In this document: piece by piece, positions 34,855 through 44,137 of the stretch
Layout: each line of letters opens with the position of its first letter
How positions within the stretch are numbered: position 1 is the stretch's first letter
Assembly (NCBI GenBank): GCA_964383845.1
Contig: CAYLIF010000005.1
Span: 19,938-83,937, forward strand
Origin: JAAZGD01 sp964383845
Lineage (GTDB): Bacteria; Bacillota; Clostridia; Peptostreptococcales; Anaerovoracaceae
Direction: 5' to 3'
Length of the DNA stretch: 64,000 nucleotides
Notes under the pieces: generated by a model
What the model saw: the letters and a program-made list of their open reading frames with translations, nothing else
Told to the model about the DNA's origin: nothing
Database searches by the model: none
Translations under genes and position numbers: made by a program

Positions 34855-37278
34855 TTATACCACGGAGAAATGCTGATTTGCAATATCCACCGCCTTTTTA
34901 GCATCACTACCGTAATAGTCTGCTCCTATTTTTTTGGCATAGTCTTCAGTAAGGACTGCACCACCTACCATAATAGCACAATCAGGTTTTTTTCGCTTCA
35001 ATAATTGTATGGCTGAGTCCATGCTTTTTAATGTTGTGGTCATTAAGGCTGACAACCCTACCAGCTTAATATCTTCTTCCATAACTTTTTCGATAATCCT
35101 TTCTTCAGCTACATCCTTGCCTAGGTCTACAACTTCGTAGTCATAGTTTTCTAGTAATACCTTTACAATATTTTTTCCGATATCGTGAATATCTCCTTTA
35201 ACCGTAGCTAAAAGTATTTTACCACGGGCCTTTCTATAGGTATTTTGAGAAGACATGTGGTTTTTTATTACATCAAAGGCTCCTTGAGCAACCCCTGCAG
35301 ACAGCAATAATTGGGGCAGGAATGTTTCTCCTGTTTCAAAATCTTTTCCAACTTGATCTAGGGCAGGAATTAGAAACTCTCTTACAATTTCCATAGGCTC
35401 TCGGGTCAAGATCATTTCTTGGGTAATAGCCATACCCTCTTCTTTCCAACCTTTTTCTATGGCTTCCATTAAGGTCATCTTATCGGAACTGCTGACCTTA
35501 GGTTTATGAGTTACAATTTTTTCTCTGTGTTGTTGTTTTGTATTTCCTTTTTGTTTTTCATCAGCTTCTTGGTAAATCTTGATATACTCTCTTGCATCTC
35601 GGTCTATATTTGCAAGCAATTTGTAAGCTCTAAGAGCATCCATCATAGATTCATCCCCTGGGTTCATAATTGGCAAATCCAGTCCAGCCCCTAAGGCAAG
35701 AGTGAGAAAGTTATGGTTTATAAGTTGCCTATTAGGAAGCCCAAAGGATATATTTGATACCCCAAGAACTGTTTTAAGCCCAAGCTCTTCTTTAACCAAC
35801 TTTAATGAGTGGATAACATCCATAGCTTTTGCTTGCTCTGCAGAAGCTGTCAAGGTTAGGCAATCAATATAGATATCTTCTTTTTTTATTCCCTCTTCTA
35901 AAGCCCGGTTCATTATCTTTTTGGCAATATCAAAACGCTGCTGGGCAGTTTCAGGGATTCCCTTTTCATCTAAGGTTAAGCCCACAACTGATGCTCCATA
36001 TTTTTTTACCAAGGGCAGTATTTTATCTAAAGACTTGACCTCACCGTTTACGCTATTCACAATGGCCTTACCGTTATAGGCTCTTAACCCTGCTTCCAAA
36101 GTCACAGGATCAGCTGAATCTATTTGTAATGGAAGGTCTATTACTCTTTGTAGTGCTTTTACCACCGAAGCCATCATCAAGGGCTCATCTATTTCTGGCA
36201 GTCCCACGTTAACGTCTAGGATATCTGCCCCTTGATCTTTTTGGGCAAACCCTTGCCCTATAATATATTCCATCCTATTAGCTATTAAGGCTTCTTTGAA
36301 GGCCTTCTTTCCAGTAGGGTTTATTCTCTCACCAATGACTCTGGGTTGGTCTATTACCAAGACATTAAGTGCCGTAGTTACGGCAGCAGGTATGAGCTTA
36401 TGTAAACGAACAAATTTTTTCTTTGCAAACCTAGTTTTCAACTCTTGAATATATTCAGGTTTAGTTCCGCAACATCCACCTACAATTTTGACTCCCCAAG
36501 GAATAAGTTGTTCCATATAATCGCAAAACTCTTCTTTGGAAACAAGATACTCTTCTGTTTCAGGGTCTGGCATTCCAGCATTTGGTTTTACCACTATAGG
36601 TAGATTTGTCCAAGCACTTAACTCTTCCACAATGGGAGCCATTTCTTTGGGGCCCAATGAACAGTTTATTCCTAGGGCATCTACTCCTAGGCCTTCTAAG
36701 GTGAGAGCCATGGTTGGAACTCCCAGGCCTGTAAATGTTCTTCTATTTGCTTCAAATGTTATGGTACAGATAATGGGAAAATCCGAATTTTCCTTTACCG
36801 CCAAAATTGCTGCTTTGGCTTCATAAAGATCTGAAAGAGTCTCCATCACAACTAAATCTGCCCCCGCCTCTTTGCCTGCAACGACCATTTCTTGAAATAT
36901 AGAGTAGGCCTCTTCAAAAGTCATTTCACCAGCAGGTTCGATTAATTTTCCAATGGGTCCAATATCAAGAGCAACTAAGACATTTGTAGCTTCCGCTGCT
37001 TTTTTAGCGTTGCCTACATCGGCCATAATCACTTCTTTGGGACTATATCCAGAACCTTTTAATTTATATCTATTGGCGCCAAAAGAATTGGCATAAATAA
37101 TCTGCGCTCCTGCTTCAACATACTGTTTATGTATGCTGGTGATTAATGGGCCATGGGTTATTCCTGCAATTCCGTGAATATCTCCCAAATCAGCCCCTGC
37201 TTGCTGAATCATGGTTCCCATAGCACCATCTAGTATTACGAATTCATTTTCTAATAATTCATTAAATCGATTTTTCAA
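34855..37278 (-). CDS. metH: Cobalamin-dependent methionine synthase, lacking reactivation domain
   Basis: Encodes 807 residues with three modules: homocysteine-binding barrel (1-290, zinc cysteines in VGGCCGTKP), pterin-binding barrel (about 315-570, VIGERINPTGKKAF), and cap plus B12-binding domain (about 600-807, DIHDIGKNIV with the cobalt-ligand His). The C-terminal SAM-dependent reactivation domain of E. coli MetH is missing, as is common in clostridia, so reactivation must use another protein. It transfers the methyl of methyl-THF to homocysteine, making methionine. It follows metF by 9 nt. No S-box or cobalamin riboswitch is seen. Confidence 0.96.
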   Translation of the reverse strand: MKNRFNELLENEFVILDGAMGTMIQQAGADLGDIHGIAGITHGPLITSIHKQYVEAGAQIIYANSFGANRYKLKGSGYSPKEVIMADVGNAKKAAEATNVLVALDIGPIGKLIEPAGEMTFEEAYSIFQEMVVAGKEAGADLVVMETLSDLYEAKAAILAVKENSDFPIICTITFEANRRTFTGLGVPTMALTLEGLGVDALGINCSLGPKEMAPIVEELSAWTNLPIVVKPNAGMPDPETEEYLVSKEEFCDYMEQLIPWGVKIVGGCCGTKPEYIQELKTRFAKKKFVRLHKLIPAAVTTALNVLVIDQPRVIGERINPTGKKAFKEALIANRMEYIIGQGFAQKDQGADILDVNVGLPEIDEPLMMASVVKALQRVIDLPLQIDSADPVTLEAGLRAYNGKAIVNSVNGEVKSLDKILPLVKKYGASVVGLTLDEKGIPETAQQRFDIAKKIMNRALEEGIKKEDIYIDCLTLTASAEQAKAMDVIHSLKLVKEELGLKTVLGVSNISFGLPNRQLINHNFLTLALGAGLDLPIMNPGDESMMDALRAYKLLANIDRDAREYIKIYQEADEKQKGNTKQQHREKIVTHKPKVSSSDKMTLMEAIEKGWKEEGMAITQEMILTREPMEIVREFLIPALDQVGKDFETGETFLPQLLLSAGVAQGAFDVIKNHMSSQNTYRKARGKILLATVKGDIHDIGKNIVKVLLENYDYEVVDLGKDVAEERIIEKVMEEDIKLVGLSALMTTTLKSMDSAIQLLKRKKPDCAIMVGGAVLTEDYAKKIGADYYGSDAKKAVDIANQHFSVV

Positions 37279-37287
37279 TGGTTTCTC

Positions 37288-38157
37288 CTAAAGAAGATTC
37301 TTTATGCTTTCAGAAATTTTACGGGCAATATAAGGGTTGTTCATGGTATAGAGGTGAATACCTTCTGCACCGTTGGAGATCAGGTCTACTATTTGATCCA
37401 CAGCATATGCTATTCCAGCATCACGCATTGCCTCAGGATTATTTTCATATCTATTCATCATTTTTGTGAACTTACTAGGTAGACTGGCACCGCATAGGGA
37501 TACCATTCTCTGGATTTGATTCTTGTTTACAACAGGCATTATACCTGCTTCTATGGGAACCTCTATTCCTATCCCACGAGCTCGGTCCATAAAATCATAG
37601 AACAAGTTGTTGTCGAAGAATAGTTGAGTTACCAAATGATCTGCTCCAGCATCTACTTTTTCTTTGAGGTAAACTAGGTCTAATTCCTCAGAGTCTGCTT
37701 CAGGATGACCTTCAGGATAACATGCTCCTGAAATACCCATATCAAAGCTTGCTGACTCCTCCTTTAAAAATTCAATTAAATCCTTAGCATAAGCGAAATC
37801 ATTTTGCCTAGGGTGGTCCTCTGAAAAATCTCCTCTAAGAGCTAGTATGTTTTCAATATTATTCGCCTTTAGCTTTTCAAGTACACCTTTGACTTGCTCT
37901 CTTGTTGAATTAACGCAGGTAAGATGTGCCACAGCTTCTATCCCATGTTTATTCTTGATAATTGAAGCAATGTCGCAGGTTGTTGAATCGGCTAAATTCC
38001 CACCAGCACCATAAGTAACACTTATAAAGTCTGGACTTAGCTCTTTTAGCGCCTCTAGTGTTTGATAAATGGTGTCAATTGAACTTGTTTTTTTAGGAGG
38101 AAAGACTTCCAAAGAAAACACAGTTTTACCTGGTTTAAAGATTGATGCAATTTTCAT
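37288..38157 (-). CDS. metF: Methylenetetrahydrofolate reductase
   Basis: Encodes a 289-residue TIM-barrel flavoenzyme reducing methylene-THF to methyl-THF. Family segments include SLEVFPPKK, SVTYGAGG, HLTCVNSTREQV, ILALRGD and QLFFDNNLFYDF. Length and lack of a regulatory C-terminal domain are standard for bacteria. It is first of a metF-metH pair and gives MetH its methyl donor. Confidence 0.96.
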   Translation of the reverse strand: MKIASIFKPGKTVFSLEVFPPKKTSSIDTIYQTLEALKELSPDFISVTYGAGGNLADSTTCDIASIIKNKHGIEAVAHLTCVNSTREQVKGVLEKLKANNIENILALRGDFSEDHPRQNDFAYAKDLIEFLKEESASFDMGISGACYPEGHPEADSEELDLVYLKEKVDAGADHLVTQLFFDNNLFYDFMDRARGIGIEVPIEAGIMPVVNKNQIQRMVSLCGASLPSKFTKMMNRYENNPEAMRDAGIAYAVDQIVDLISNGAEGIHLYTMNNPYIARKISESIKNLL

Positions 38158-38220
38158 AAAACTATCAGCTCCTTGTACTGTTATTGTAATAATTCAGTAT
38201 ATCATATTGTACTTAAACAG

Positions 38221-38249
38221 TAAAACGCCTCACTTGCGAAAGTGAGGCG
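38221..38249 (-). terminator. Terminator of the putrescine aminotransferase gene
   Basis: A perfect 10-bp stem (CGCCTCACTT/AAGTGAGGCG) with a GCGA-type loop is followed on the minus strand by TTTTAC. It separates the aminotransferase transcript from metF. Confidence 0.85.
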
Positions 38250-38304
38250 CTATTTGTTCGCTAATCTTTACTTGTAGTCGCTTAAAATAAGTTACTATCT
38301 AAGA

Positions 38305-39666
38305 CTATAGTTTGAACTCTTCTTTTGTAAGAACTAATGCTTCTTCCAAAATAGCCAATACTTTGTCAATAGTTTCATACTTTAATACTGCAGGTGGCTC
38401 AATTCGAACAGTCTTCGCGTTTACTAAAGTTCCTGCAACCATTACTTTTCTTTCGAACATGTGCTTAGTTACAGTATAACCAACTTCAGCTTCTGGGAAT
38501 TCCATACAAATTAGAAGTCCAGCTCCACGGTAAGTCTTAAGAACTGTTGGATACTTGTTCTTTAACTTCTCTAGGCCAGCCATGATGTAGTCACCCTTCT
38601 CTTGGCAAACCTTTGGAATGTCATTCTCTAGCATAAATCTAATTGTAGAGATAGCAGCTGAGCATGCCAATGGGTTTCCACCGAATGTAGGTGATCCTAG
38701 GATCCATGGGTTCTCAATAATCTTGTCAACCCACATATTAGGTCTAGCAATAATACCAGTGATAGGCATTATTCCGCCTCCAAAAGCTTTTCCGTATAGA
38801 AGGATGTCTGGAGTAACGTCTTCGTATTCGCATCTCCACATTGTTCCACAACGTCCCATACCAGTTTGGATTTCGTCAAGAATCATAGCAACTCCGTACT
38901 TGTCGCATATTTCTCTAACAGCCTTTAAGTAACCTTTTTCTGGGATAATAACGCCAGCTTCACCTTGGATAGGCTCGATGATAACTCCGGCAACTTTTTC
39001 TCCAACAGTGATTAGGTTCTTTATTGCAGCTTCCATAGCATCTGCATTACCATATTCTACGTGCTGTACTTGTTGAATTAGTGGGATATAGTCTTCTCTG
39101 TACGCGCCTTTTCCACCCATTGAGATAGCTCCCATGGATTTTCCGTGGAATGCTCCTACTGTGGAAATGTACCATCGACCACCAGTAGCTAGTCTAGCAA
39201 GTTTTAAACCCATTTCAACAGCTTCTGCTCCACCGTTAGTGAAGAAGCAATACTGAAGATCTCCAGGTGTAATCATTGACATTAAATTAGCTAAATATCC
39301 TCTAAGTGGATCAACTAGTTCTTGTGAGTGAAGTGCATATCTGTCCAACTGAGCTTTTACGGTTTTTAATATTTCTGGGTTTCTGTGACCGCAAGTGTAA
39401 ATTCCGAAACCGCCTAAGCAGTCGATAAACTCATGCCCGTATAAATCCTCGAAATGTTCCTCTGAATCTGTCCACTCGATGAATGCAGCATCGTCAGATA
39501 CGGATTTACGGTATTCCAACCAGCCTGGGTTTACATTTGTGTTAAAGTTGCTAATTGAATCTTTTACTATTCTGTCCTTTTCTTCATTGGTTAGCTCGGG
39601 CTTCTCGATATAGTCAATTATACGTTTTGCCTCAGATAACGCTTTCTGTTTGTCCATTACAGCCAT
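38305..39666 (-). CDS. patA: Putrescine aminotransferase
   Basis: Encodes a 453-residue class III PLP aminotransferase closely resembling E. coli YgjG/PatA in order of motifs: VNPGWLEYRKSV, FIDCLGGFGIYTCGHRNPE, LHSQELVDPLRG, GAFHGKSMGA, LDEIQTGMGR, the PLP lysine in YGKAFGGG, SPTFGGNPLAC, and the late VAGTLVNAKTVRIEPP. It transfers the amino group of putrescine to 2-oxoglutarate, giving 4-aminobutanal. An AAAGGAGGT site precedes the start. It is monocistronic with its own promoter and terminator. Codons look like those of a well-expressed gene, which is an impression and not a calculation. Confidence 0.93.
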   Translation of the reverse strand: MAVMDKQKALSEAKRIIDYIEKPELTNEEKDRIVKDSISNFNTNVNPGWLEYRKSVSDDAAFIEWTDSEEHFEDLYGHEFIDCLGGFGIYTCGHRNPEILKTVKAQLDRYALHSQELVDPLRGYLANLMSMITPGDLQYCFFTNGGAEAVEMGLKLARLATGGRWYISTVGAFHGKSMGAISMGGKGAYREDYIPLIQQVQHVEYGNADAMEAAIKNLITVGEKVAGVIIEPIQGEAGVIIPEKGYLKAVREICDKYGVAMILDEIQTGMGRCGTMWRCEYEDVTPDILLYGKAFGGGIMPITGIIARPNMWVDKIIENPWILGSPTFGGNPLACSAAISTIRFMLENDIPKVCQEKGDYIMAGLEKLKNKYPTVLKTYRGAGLLICMEFPEAEVGYTVTKHMFERKVMVAGTLVNAKTVRIEPPAVLKYETIDKVLAILEEALVLTKEEFKL

Positions 39667-39724
39667 TTTTTATGACCTCCTTTGAAATTACATAGATTAG
39701 AACTTTTTTTTATCACTTGCGCAA

Positions 39725-39757
39725 CAATATTGTAACCCGTTTTTAACAATATTGCAA
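39725..39757 (-). promoter_or_regulatory. patA promoter with two palindromic boxes
   Basis: TTGCAA (39752-39757) and TACAAT (39729-39734) on the minus strand are 17 bp apart. Two identical 8-bp palindromes, CAATATTG at 39725-39732 and 39747-39754, are spaced 22 bp (two helical turns) and overlap the -10 and -35. This is the geometry of a two-site repressor operator. The binding protein is not identified. Confidence 0.55.
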
Positions 39758-39835
39758 TCTTTACAATGGGTTTTTGTTGACTTATCCTTAAATCATCAAC
39801 TTGATAAGGAATTTTTAGCAACAATGTACTGTTTA

Positions 39836-39850
39836 TGCTACAATGTTATT
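39836..39850 (+). promoter_or_regulatory. Extended -10 element immediately upstream of the DUF368 gene
   Basis: TGC-TACAAT (39836-39844) ends 6 nt before the ATG. No clear -35 is visible, as is usual for extended -10 promoters. Transcription would begin at or next to the start codon. Confidence 0.45.
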
Positions 39851-40684
39851 ATGAAAAAAAACAAGCTAATTAAAAACTTCTTATATGGCATTATTTTAGG
39901 CGTAGCAAATGTCATTCCAGGGGTCTCAGGCGGCACCATGGCGGTGATACTAAATATCTATGATACCCTTCTATTAGCCTTTACCAAGGCCAATATTAAA
40001 AAAAGTTTGCCTTTCTTGCTGCCCTTAGGACTAGGAACTCTTATAGGCATATATACCTTCAGCCAATTAGTTACAAATCTTCTAGAAGATCATCGGATTC
40101 TTCTAACTTTTGCTTTTGCCGGAATAATTTTAGGCAGTATTCCCACCATTTTTATTCGAGCAAGGTATGAAAAAGCCAAAGGGAAAAACATATTTTTGGG
40201 GCTTATTGCACTTTTTTTTATGATAAGTTTGTCTTATATTTCAAACTCAACCTTTTCAGAAGCCACTTATTTTAGTTGGGATGTTGGCCATCCTCTTTTT
40301 TATCTTTGGCTATTTCTGTCAAGCACCCTTGCTATCATAGCCATGTTGCTTCCCGGCATAAGCGGATCTCTTGTTTTACTTATATTAGGTGCCTACCCTA
40401 TCACAATGGAAGCAATTGCCCACTTTGAATGGAACATACTATTTGTGCTAGCCCTGGGGGTCCTAGTAGGTGGCTACGGAGGCGTCAAAGGAATTCAAAA
40501 TATGTTGAGAAATCACCCTCAAGCTCTCTATTTTATTATCTTGGGCCTAGTGGTTGGTTCATTTTTCATTCTTGGCGCCGATATGAAAACAGGATTGAAT
40601 TCACCTTTTAATTTTTTTGTTTTCTTCTTTTTCACGGCTATATCATTTGGCTTTGCCCGGAAAAAGCCTTCCAACACTCCTTGA
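39851..40684 (+). CDS. DUF368 membrane protein
   Basis: Encodes about 277 residues with eight or so membrane helices. The family hallmark GVANVIPGVSGGTMAVI follows the first helix, and a second PGISGSLVLLILG repeats it, indicating an inverted duplication. DUF368 proteins were linked in recent literature to undecaprenyl phosphate recycling (related to the PopT name), which I recall but cannot verify here. The start at 39851 matches the family; the frame extends upstream to 39752 without a good ribosome binding site. An alternative ATG at 39824 has AAGGA 13 nt upstream. Confidence 0.85.
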   Translation: MKKNKLIKNFLYGIILGVANVIPGVSGGTMAVILNIYDTLLLAFTKANIKKSLPFLLPLGLGTLIGIYTFSQLVTNLLEDHRILLTFAFAGIILGSIPTIFIRARYEKAKGKNIFLGLIALFFMISLSYISNSTFSEATYFSWDVGHPLFYLWLFLSSTLAIIAMLLPGISGSLVLLILGAYPITMEAIAHFEWNILFVLALGVLVGGYGGVKGIQNMLRNHPQALYFIILGLVVGSFFILGADMKTGLNSPFNFFVFFFFTAISFGFARKKPSNTP

Positions 40685-40692
40685 AAAAAATG

Positions 40693-41901
40693 TTATTTTG
40701 TATAATTATCGAAATATCCTTGAATGTAAACAAAGGGGGTTCCTTTATCTCCAGATCCTGATGTTAAGTCAGATAGAGATCCTAGCAGGTCTGTTAGGTT
40801 TCGTGGAGTTGTCCCCTGAGTGGCCATAGCATCTTTGCTAAATTCTTCTTTGTTGCGAATACTATTTGATATAGCTTCTTTCAATTCTTCCCCTTTTAGG
40901 TCTTTGAAATCGTTGTCGGCTAGATATTTCAATTTTAATTCATTTGGTTTCCCAACCAAGCCGTCAGTAAAGCCAGGAGATACCACTGGATCTGCCAATT
41001 CCCAAATCTTGCCTACTGGATCTTTAAAGGCCCCATCACCGTAGACCATAACCTCAACGATTTTCCCTGTTCTTTCTAGCAATTCTTTTTGAATATCTTT
41101 TACAAAGGATGTGCAATCATTTGGAAATAATTTTACCATATCTTCAGTAGCCTTATTTGATCCCAATAACCCGTAAGAGCTGTTATATCCTGAACCATCT
41201 ACGCTTTCATTTAATATATCTTCCAATCCAACTACATGCTTTGCCCCGGCTTCATTTAAGATTCGCTTTGTTCTGGCTCTAGTATGAATGTCGCAAGTGA
41301 GAACATTGGAAGTATAGTCTAATATGGTTTTGGGATTGTTGGAAAAAATGACTTCACACTCAGCGCCTTCATCCTCTACCAATTTTTTGTAATAGCTTAC
41401 ATAATCAACACCGGTAAATGTATGTTTTCCCTCGCCAAATAGCCGACGAAAAGTCTCTAGGTCTAAAGTGTCGCTGTATGGATTAATAGATTCCTTATCT
41501 AGTTGGTCTAAGCCAATAAGGTGATTACCAACTTCATCTCCTGGATAGCTTAGCATCAGGATAATCTTCTTTGCGTTTCTTGCAATTCCTCTAAGACATA
41601 CAGCAAATCGATTTCGACTTAGTATAGGCAGAATAACCCCAAAAGTATCAGTCCTCATTTTGTTTTTAACATCCTGGCTTATCTGGTCTACTGTAGCGTA
41701 ATTCCCTTGAGCCCTTGCTACAACAGCTTCTGTTATGCAAAGGACGTCTTGGTCTTCTACTACAATATCTCCGTCCGCTACTATTTCAGACAACACGTCT
41801 AATACGATTTCTTTTAAATCATCCCCTTCACGTATAATGGGGCCTCTAAGACCTCTTACAACGGTGCCGATTTTTCTCTCTTTTTCCATTTTTTTATCCA
41901 T
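40693..41901 (-). CDS. CofE-like coenzyme F420-0:L-glutamate ligase homologue
   Basis: Encodes 402 residues of the F420 ligase family (CofE/FbiB N-terminal type). An N-terminal GTVVRGLRGPIIREGDDL and the motifs QDVLCITEAVVARAQG, ILSRNRFAVCLRGIA and VYGDGAFKDPVGKIWE are seen. The enzyme in methanogens adds glutamate to F420-0; clostridia generally lack F420, so the substrate here is uncertain and the name describes family only. Two start codons are possible (41901 and 41889, the latter better spaced from AAAGG). It is convergent with the DUF368 gene, 8 bp apart, and upstream of it lies purB. Confidence 0.8.
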   Translation of the reverse strand: MDKKMEKERKIGTVVRGLRGPIIREGDDLKEIVLDVLSEIVADGDIVVEDQDVLCITEAVVARAQGNYATVDQISQDVKNKMRTDTFGVILPILSRNRFAVCLRGIARNAKKIILMLSYPGDEVGNHLIGLDQLDKESINPYSDTLDLETFRRLFGEGKHTFTGVDYVSYYKKLVEDEGAECEVIFSNNPKTILDYTSNVLTCDIHTRARTKRILNEAGAKHVVGLEDILNESVDGSGYNSSYGLLGSNKATEDMVKLFPNDCTSFVKDIQKELLERTGKIVEVMVYGDGAFKDPVGKIWELADPVVSPGFTDGLVGKPNELKLKYLADNDFKDLKGEELKEAISNSIRNKEEFSKDAMATQGTTPRNLTDLLGSLSDLTSGSGDKGTPFVYIQGYFDNYTK

Positions 41902-41932
41902 CCTTTAGTTTTTTAGTAGAAAACCACACTTC

Positions 41933-43375
41933 TTAGACTTGTATTTTGCCTCTAAGTCCTAGTACATTTTTCTTTGATTTTAAAATAGGGGTTATGTAAT
42001 TATCAATATAGTCTTGAGTTTGCTCTGGAGCCATTCCCACAAAAGCTTCTGGCTTACAAAGCTCCGTCAGGTCCTTCATAGAGAAGCCGAAAGCTGAATC
42101 ATCAGCAATTCTTTGAAGTAGGTCATTTTCTCCCCCCTCTTCTTTAACAATCCTTGAAGCTTCCATACTATGAATTCTTATTCTTTCATGCAATACCTGT
42201 CGATCTTTTCCTCTTTTTACACCCTCCATCAGTATGGTTTCTGTAGCCATAAAGGGAAGCTCTGCTAAAAGGTGTCGCTCTATCATCTTGGGATATACCA
42301 CAAGGCTTGATGTAACATTTATGTATAATTCTAAAATCGCATCTGCTGTTAAAAAGGCTTCGCTTACAGATATACGCTTGTTGGCTGAGTCATCTAGTGT
42401 TCTTTCAAACCATTGCCCTGCGGCGGTAAAGTTTGTATCTGTAGGCAAAGTAAGTAAGTGCCTTGCTAAACCGGCCATACGTTCTGTTCGCATTGGATTT
42501 CTTTTGTAGGCCATAGCAGAAGATCCAACTTGTCCCTTTTCAAAAGGTTCTTCAACTTCTTTGAGATGGGAAGCTAGTCTAATATCATTAGAGAATTTAT
42601 GAGCAGAAATTCCAACTCCGCTAAGTATATTAATAACCTGGGCGTCTACTTTACGGCTATAGGTTTGCCCTGCTACAGGATATGTTTCATTTATTCCAAG
42701 TTTTTGCGCTATTAGTCTATCAAGCTCTCTTACTTTTTCTCTATCACCATCAAACAATTGGAGAAAGCTTGCTTGAGTGCCTGTAGTGCCTTTAGATCCC
42801 AGCAACTTCCAGCGGGCCAAAATATTGTCTATTTCTTCATAATCCATCATTAAATCTTGAATCCATAGGGTAGCTCTTTTCCCTAGAGTAACAGGTTGGG
42901 CTGGTTGGAAATGTGTGTAACCTAGAGTTGGTAAGTCCTTGTATTTTATTGCAAAGCCAGCTAGATTATCTACTACGTTTAATATTTTAACCTGGATTAA
43001 TTCCAAAGATTGTTTCATAATTAATAGGTCTGTATTATCTCCCACATAACAAGATGTTGCTCCCCAATGAATGATTCCCTTGGCCTTTGGGCATTGAACA
43101 CCATAGGCATAAACGTGGGCCATTACATCGTGTCGAAGCTCTTTTTCCTTTTCTTCTGCTATGTCATAGTTTATATCTAAGGCATGGGCTTTCATTTCTT
43201 CTATTTGCTCAACTGAAATAGGAAGACCTAATTCCATTTCAGCCTCCGCCAAAGCAATCCAAAGCATTCGCCATAATCGGAATTTTTTTTCGCCACTAAA
43301 TAAGTATTGCATTTCTTTGCTGGGATACCGCTCTGAAAGAGGGCTAACATATCCGCTATATTTTTTATCCCCCAT
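41933..43375 (-). CDS. purB: Adenylosuccinate lyase
   Basis: Encodes a 480-residue fumarase/aspartase-superfamily lyase. The signature GSSAMAYKRNPM carries the catalytic Ser loop, and WGATSCYVGDNTD and GYTHFQPAQPVT are intact. It acts twice in purine synthesis, releasing fumarate from SAICAR and adenylosuccinate. The CofE-like gene follows by 31 nt and may be co-transcribed. Slightly longer than the 430-residue Bacillus form, in line with the second common PurB type. Confidence 0.95.
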   Translation of the reverse strand: MGDKKYSGYVSPLSERYPSKEMQYLFSGEKKFRLWRMLWIALAEAEMELGLPISVEQIEEMKAHALDINYDIAEEKEKELRHDVMAHVYAYGVQCPKAKGIIHWGATSCYVGDNTDLLIMKQSLELIQVKILNVVDNLAGFAIKYKDLPTLGYTHFQPAQPVTLGKRATLWIQDLMMDYEEIDNILARWKLLGSKGTTGTQASFLQLFDGDREKVRELDRLIAQKLGINETYPVAGQTYSRKVDAQVINILSGVGISAHKFSNDIRLASHLKEVEEPFEKGQVGSSAMAYKRNPMRTERMAGLARHLLTLPTDTNFTAAGQWFERTLDDSANKRISVSEAFLTADAILELYINVTSSLVVYPKMIERHLLAELPFMATETILMEGVKRGKDRQVLHERIRIHSMEASRIVKEEGGENDLLQRIADDSAFGFSMKDLTELCKPEAFVGMAPEQTQDYIDNYITPILKSKKNVLGLRGKIQV

Positions 43376-43477
43376 TTAAAAGCCTCCTTTAGCCTAATCT
43401 ATTCAACAATTGTTTTGATATTCTCAAATACAAACAGCAACAAAAAATTATATCATCGTAAATATTTTTTTGCAAAC

Positions 43478-44137
43478 TTAAATCCTAAAGCGTTTGTGGT
43501 ATTCCTCTAATAATACTCTCCACTTAAAGATCAGCATGCCTGCCAATAAGATAGCACTTAAAGCAATACAAATCAAAGTAGGAATAACCTGATTTAATGA
43601 CCCCGTTAAAAATAGGGCTAGGGGTACAAGTCCTACGAAAGCATGAAAAGATGTGCATACCATATAGTCTTCAGCTTTTATTCCTCTTACCTTAATTAGT
43701 ATTTGCATTGTAAGAAGGGAGACCATAAGTAGGATGGGAACAGCATAATCTATTGACCAGCCCTTCCAACCCACTACAAAATCCCAAAGCACAAAAAGTA
43801 ATGAGCCCAGTATAGATTGGTTTACAATTACTAGGGTAACATGGTGCAGGTTTCGAGCGGAAAGCCCTACTGATAGCCAGAGGCTGCCTATCCCTAAGAG
43901 GACTAAAAGAGACCAATTCCCTGTTTGAGGCAAGATAAGATTTACCGTTACAGCAATAATCCCTATTCCGATGCCCGAAAGGGCTGCTATTTGGAAAAAC
44001 ATCTTGTATTTTTCGTAAATAGTTGGAACAACAGGGAAAAATGGAGAGCTGTTTGTTCCATTAATTTTTCCTTGGCAGAGAGGACAATAATTTGGAATCC
44101 CTCTTACTGTAACCTTGCACCGTGGACAGTATTTCAT
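43478..44137 (-). CDS. Zinc-ribbon membrane protein (DUF6320-like)
   Basis: Encodes a 219-residue protein with an N-terminal zinc ribbon (CPRC at residues 4-7 and CPLC at about 18-21) followed by six predicted membrane helices from about residue 45. It resembles the DUF6320 family. Its ATG overlaps the stop of the acyltransferase gene as ATGA, so they are co-translated. The hydrolase/acyltransferase/zinc-ribbon order suggests a shared role in modifying a lipid or cell-surface compound, but no function is known. Confidence 0.65.
   Translation of the reverse strand: MKYCPRCKVTVRGIPNYCPLCQGKINGTNSSPFFPVVPTIYEKYKMFFQIAALSGIGIGIIAVTVNLILPQTGNWSLLVLLGIGSLWLSVGLSARNLHHVTLVIVNQSILGSLLFVLWDFVVGWKGWSIDYAVPILLMVSLLTMQILIKVRGIKAEDYMVCTSFHAFVGLVPLALFLTGSLNQVIPTLICIALSAILLAGMLIFKWRVLLEEYHKRFRI

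Noticed and set aside
34855..38225. S-box or cobalamin riboswitch before metF-metH
   Set aside because: The region upstream of metF is short, and I see none of the conserved core motifs of either class.
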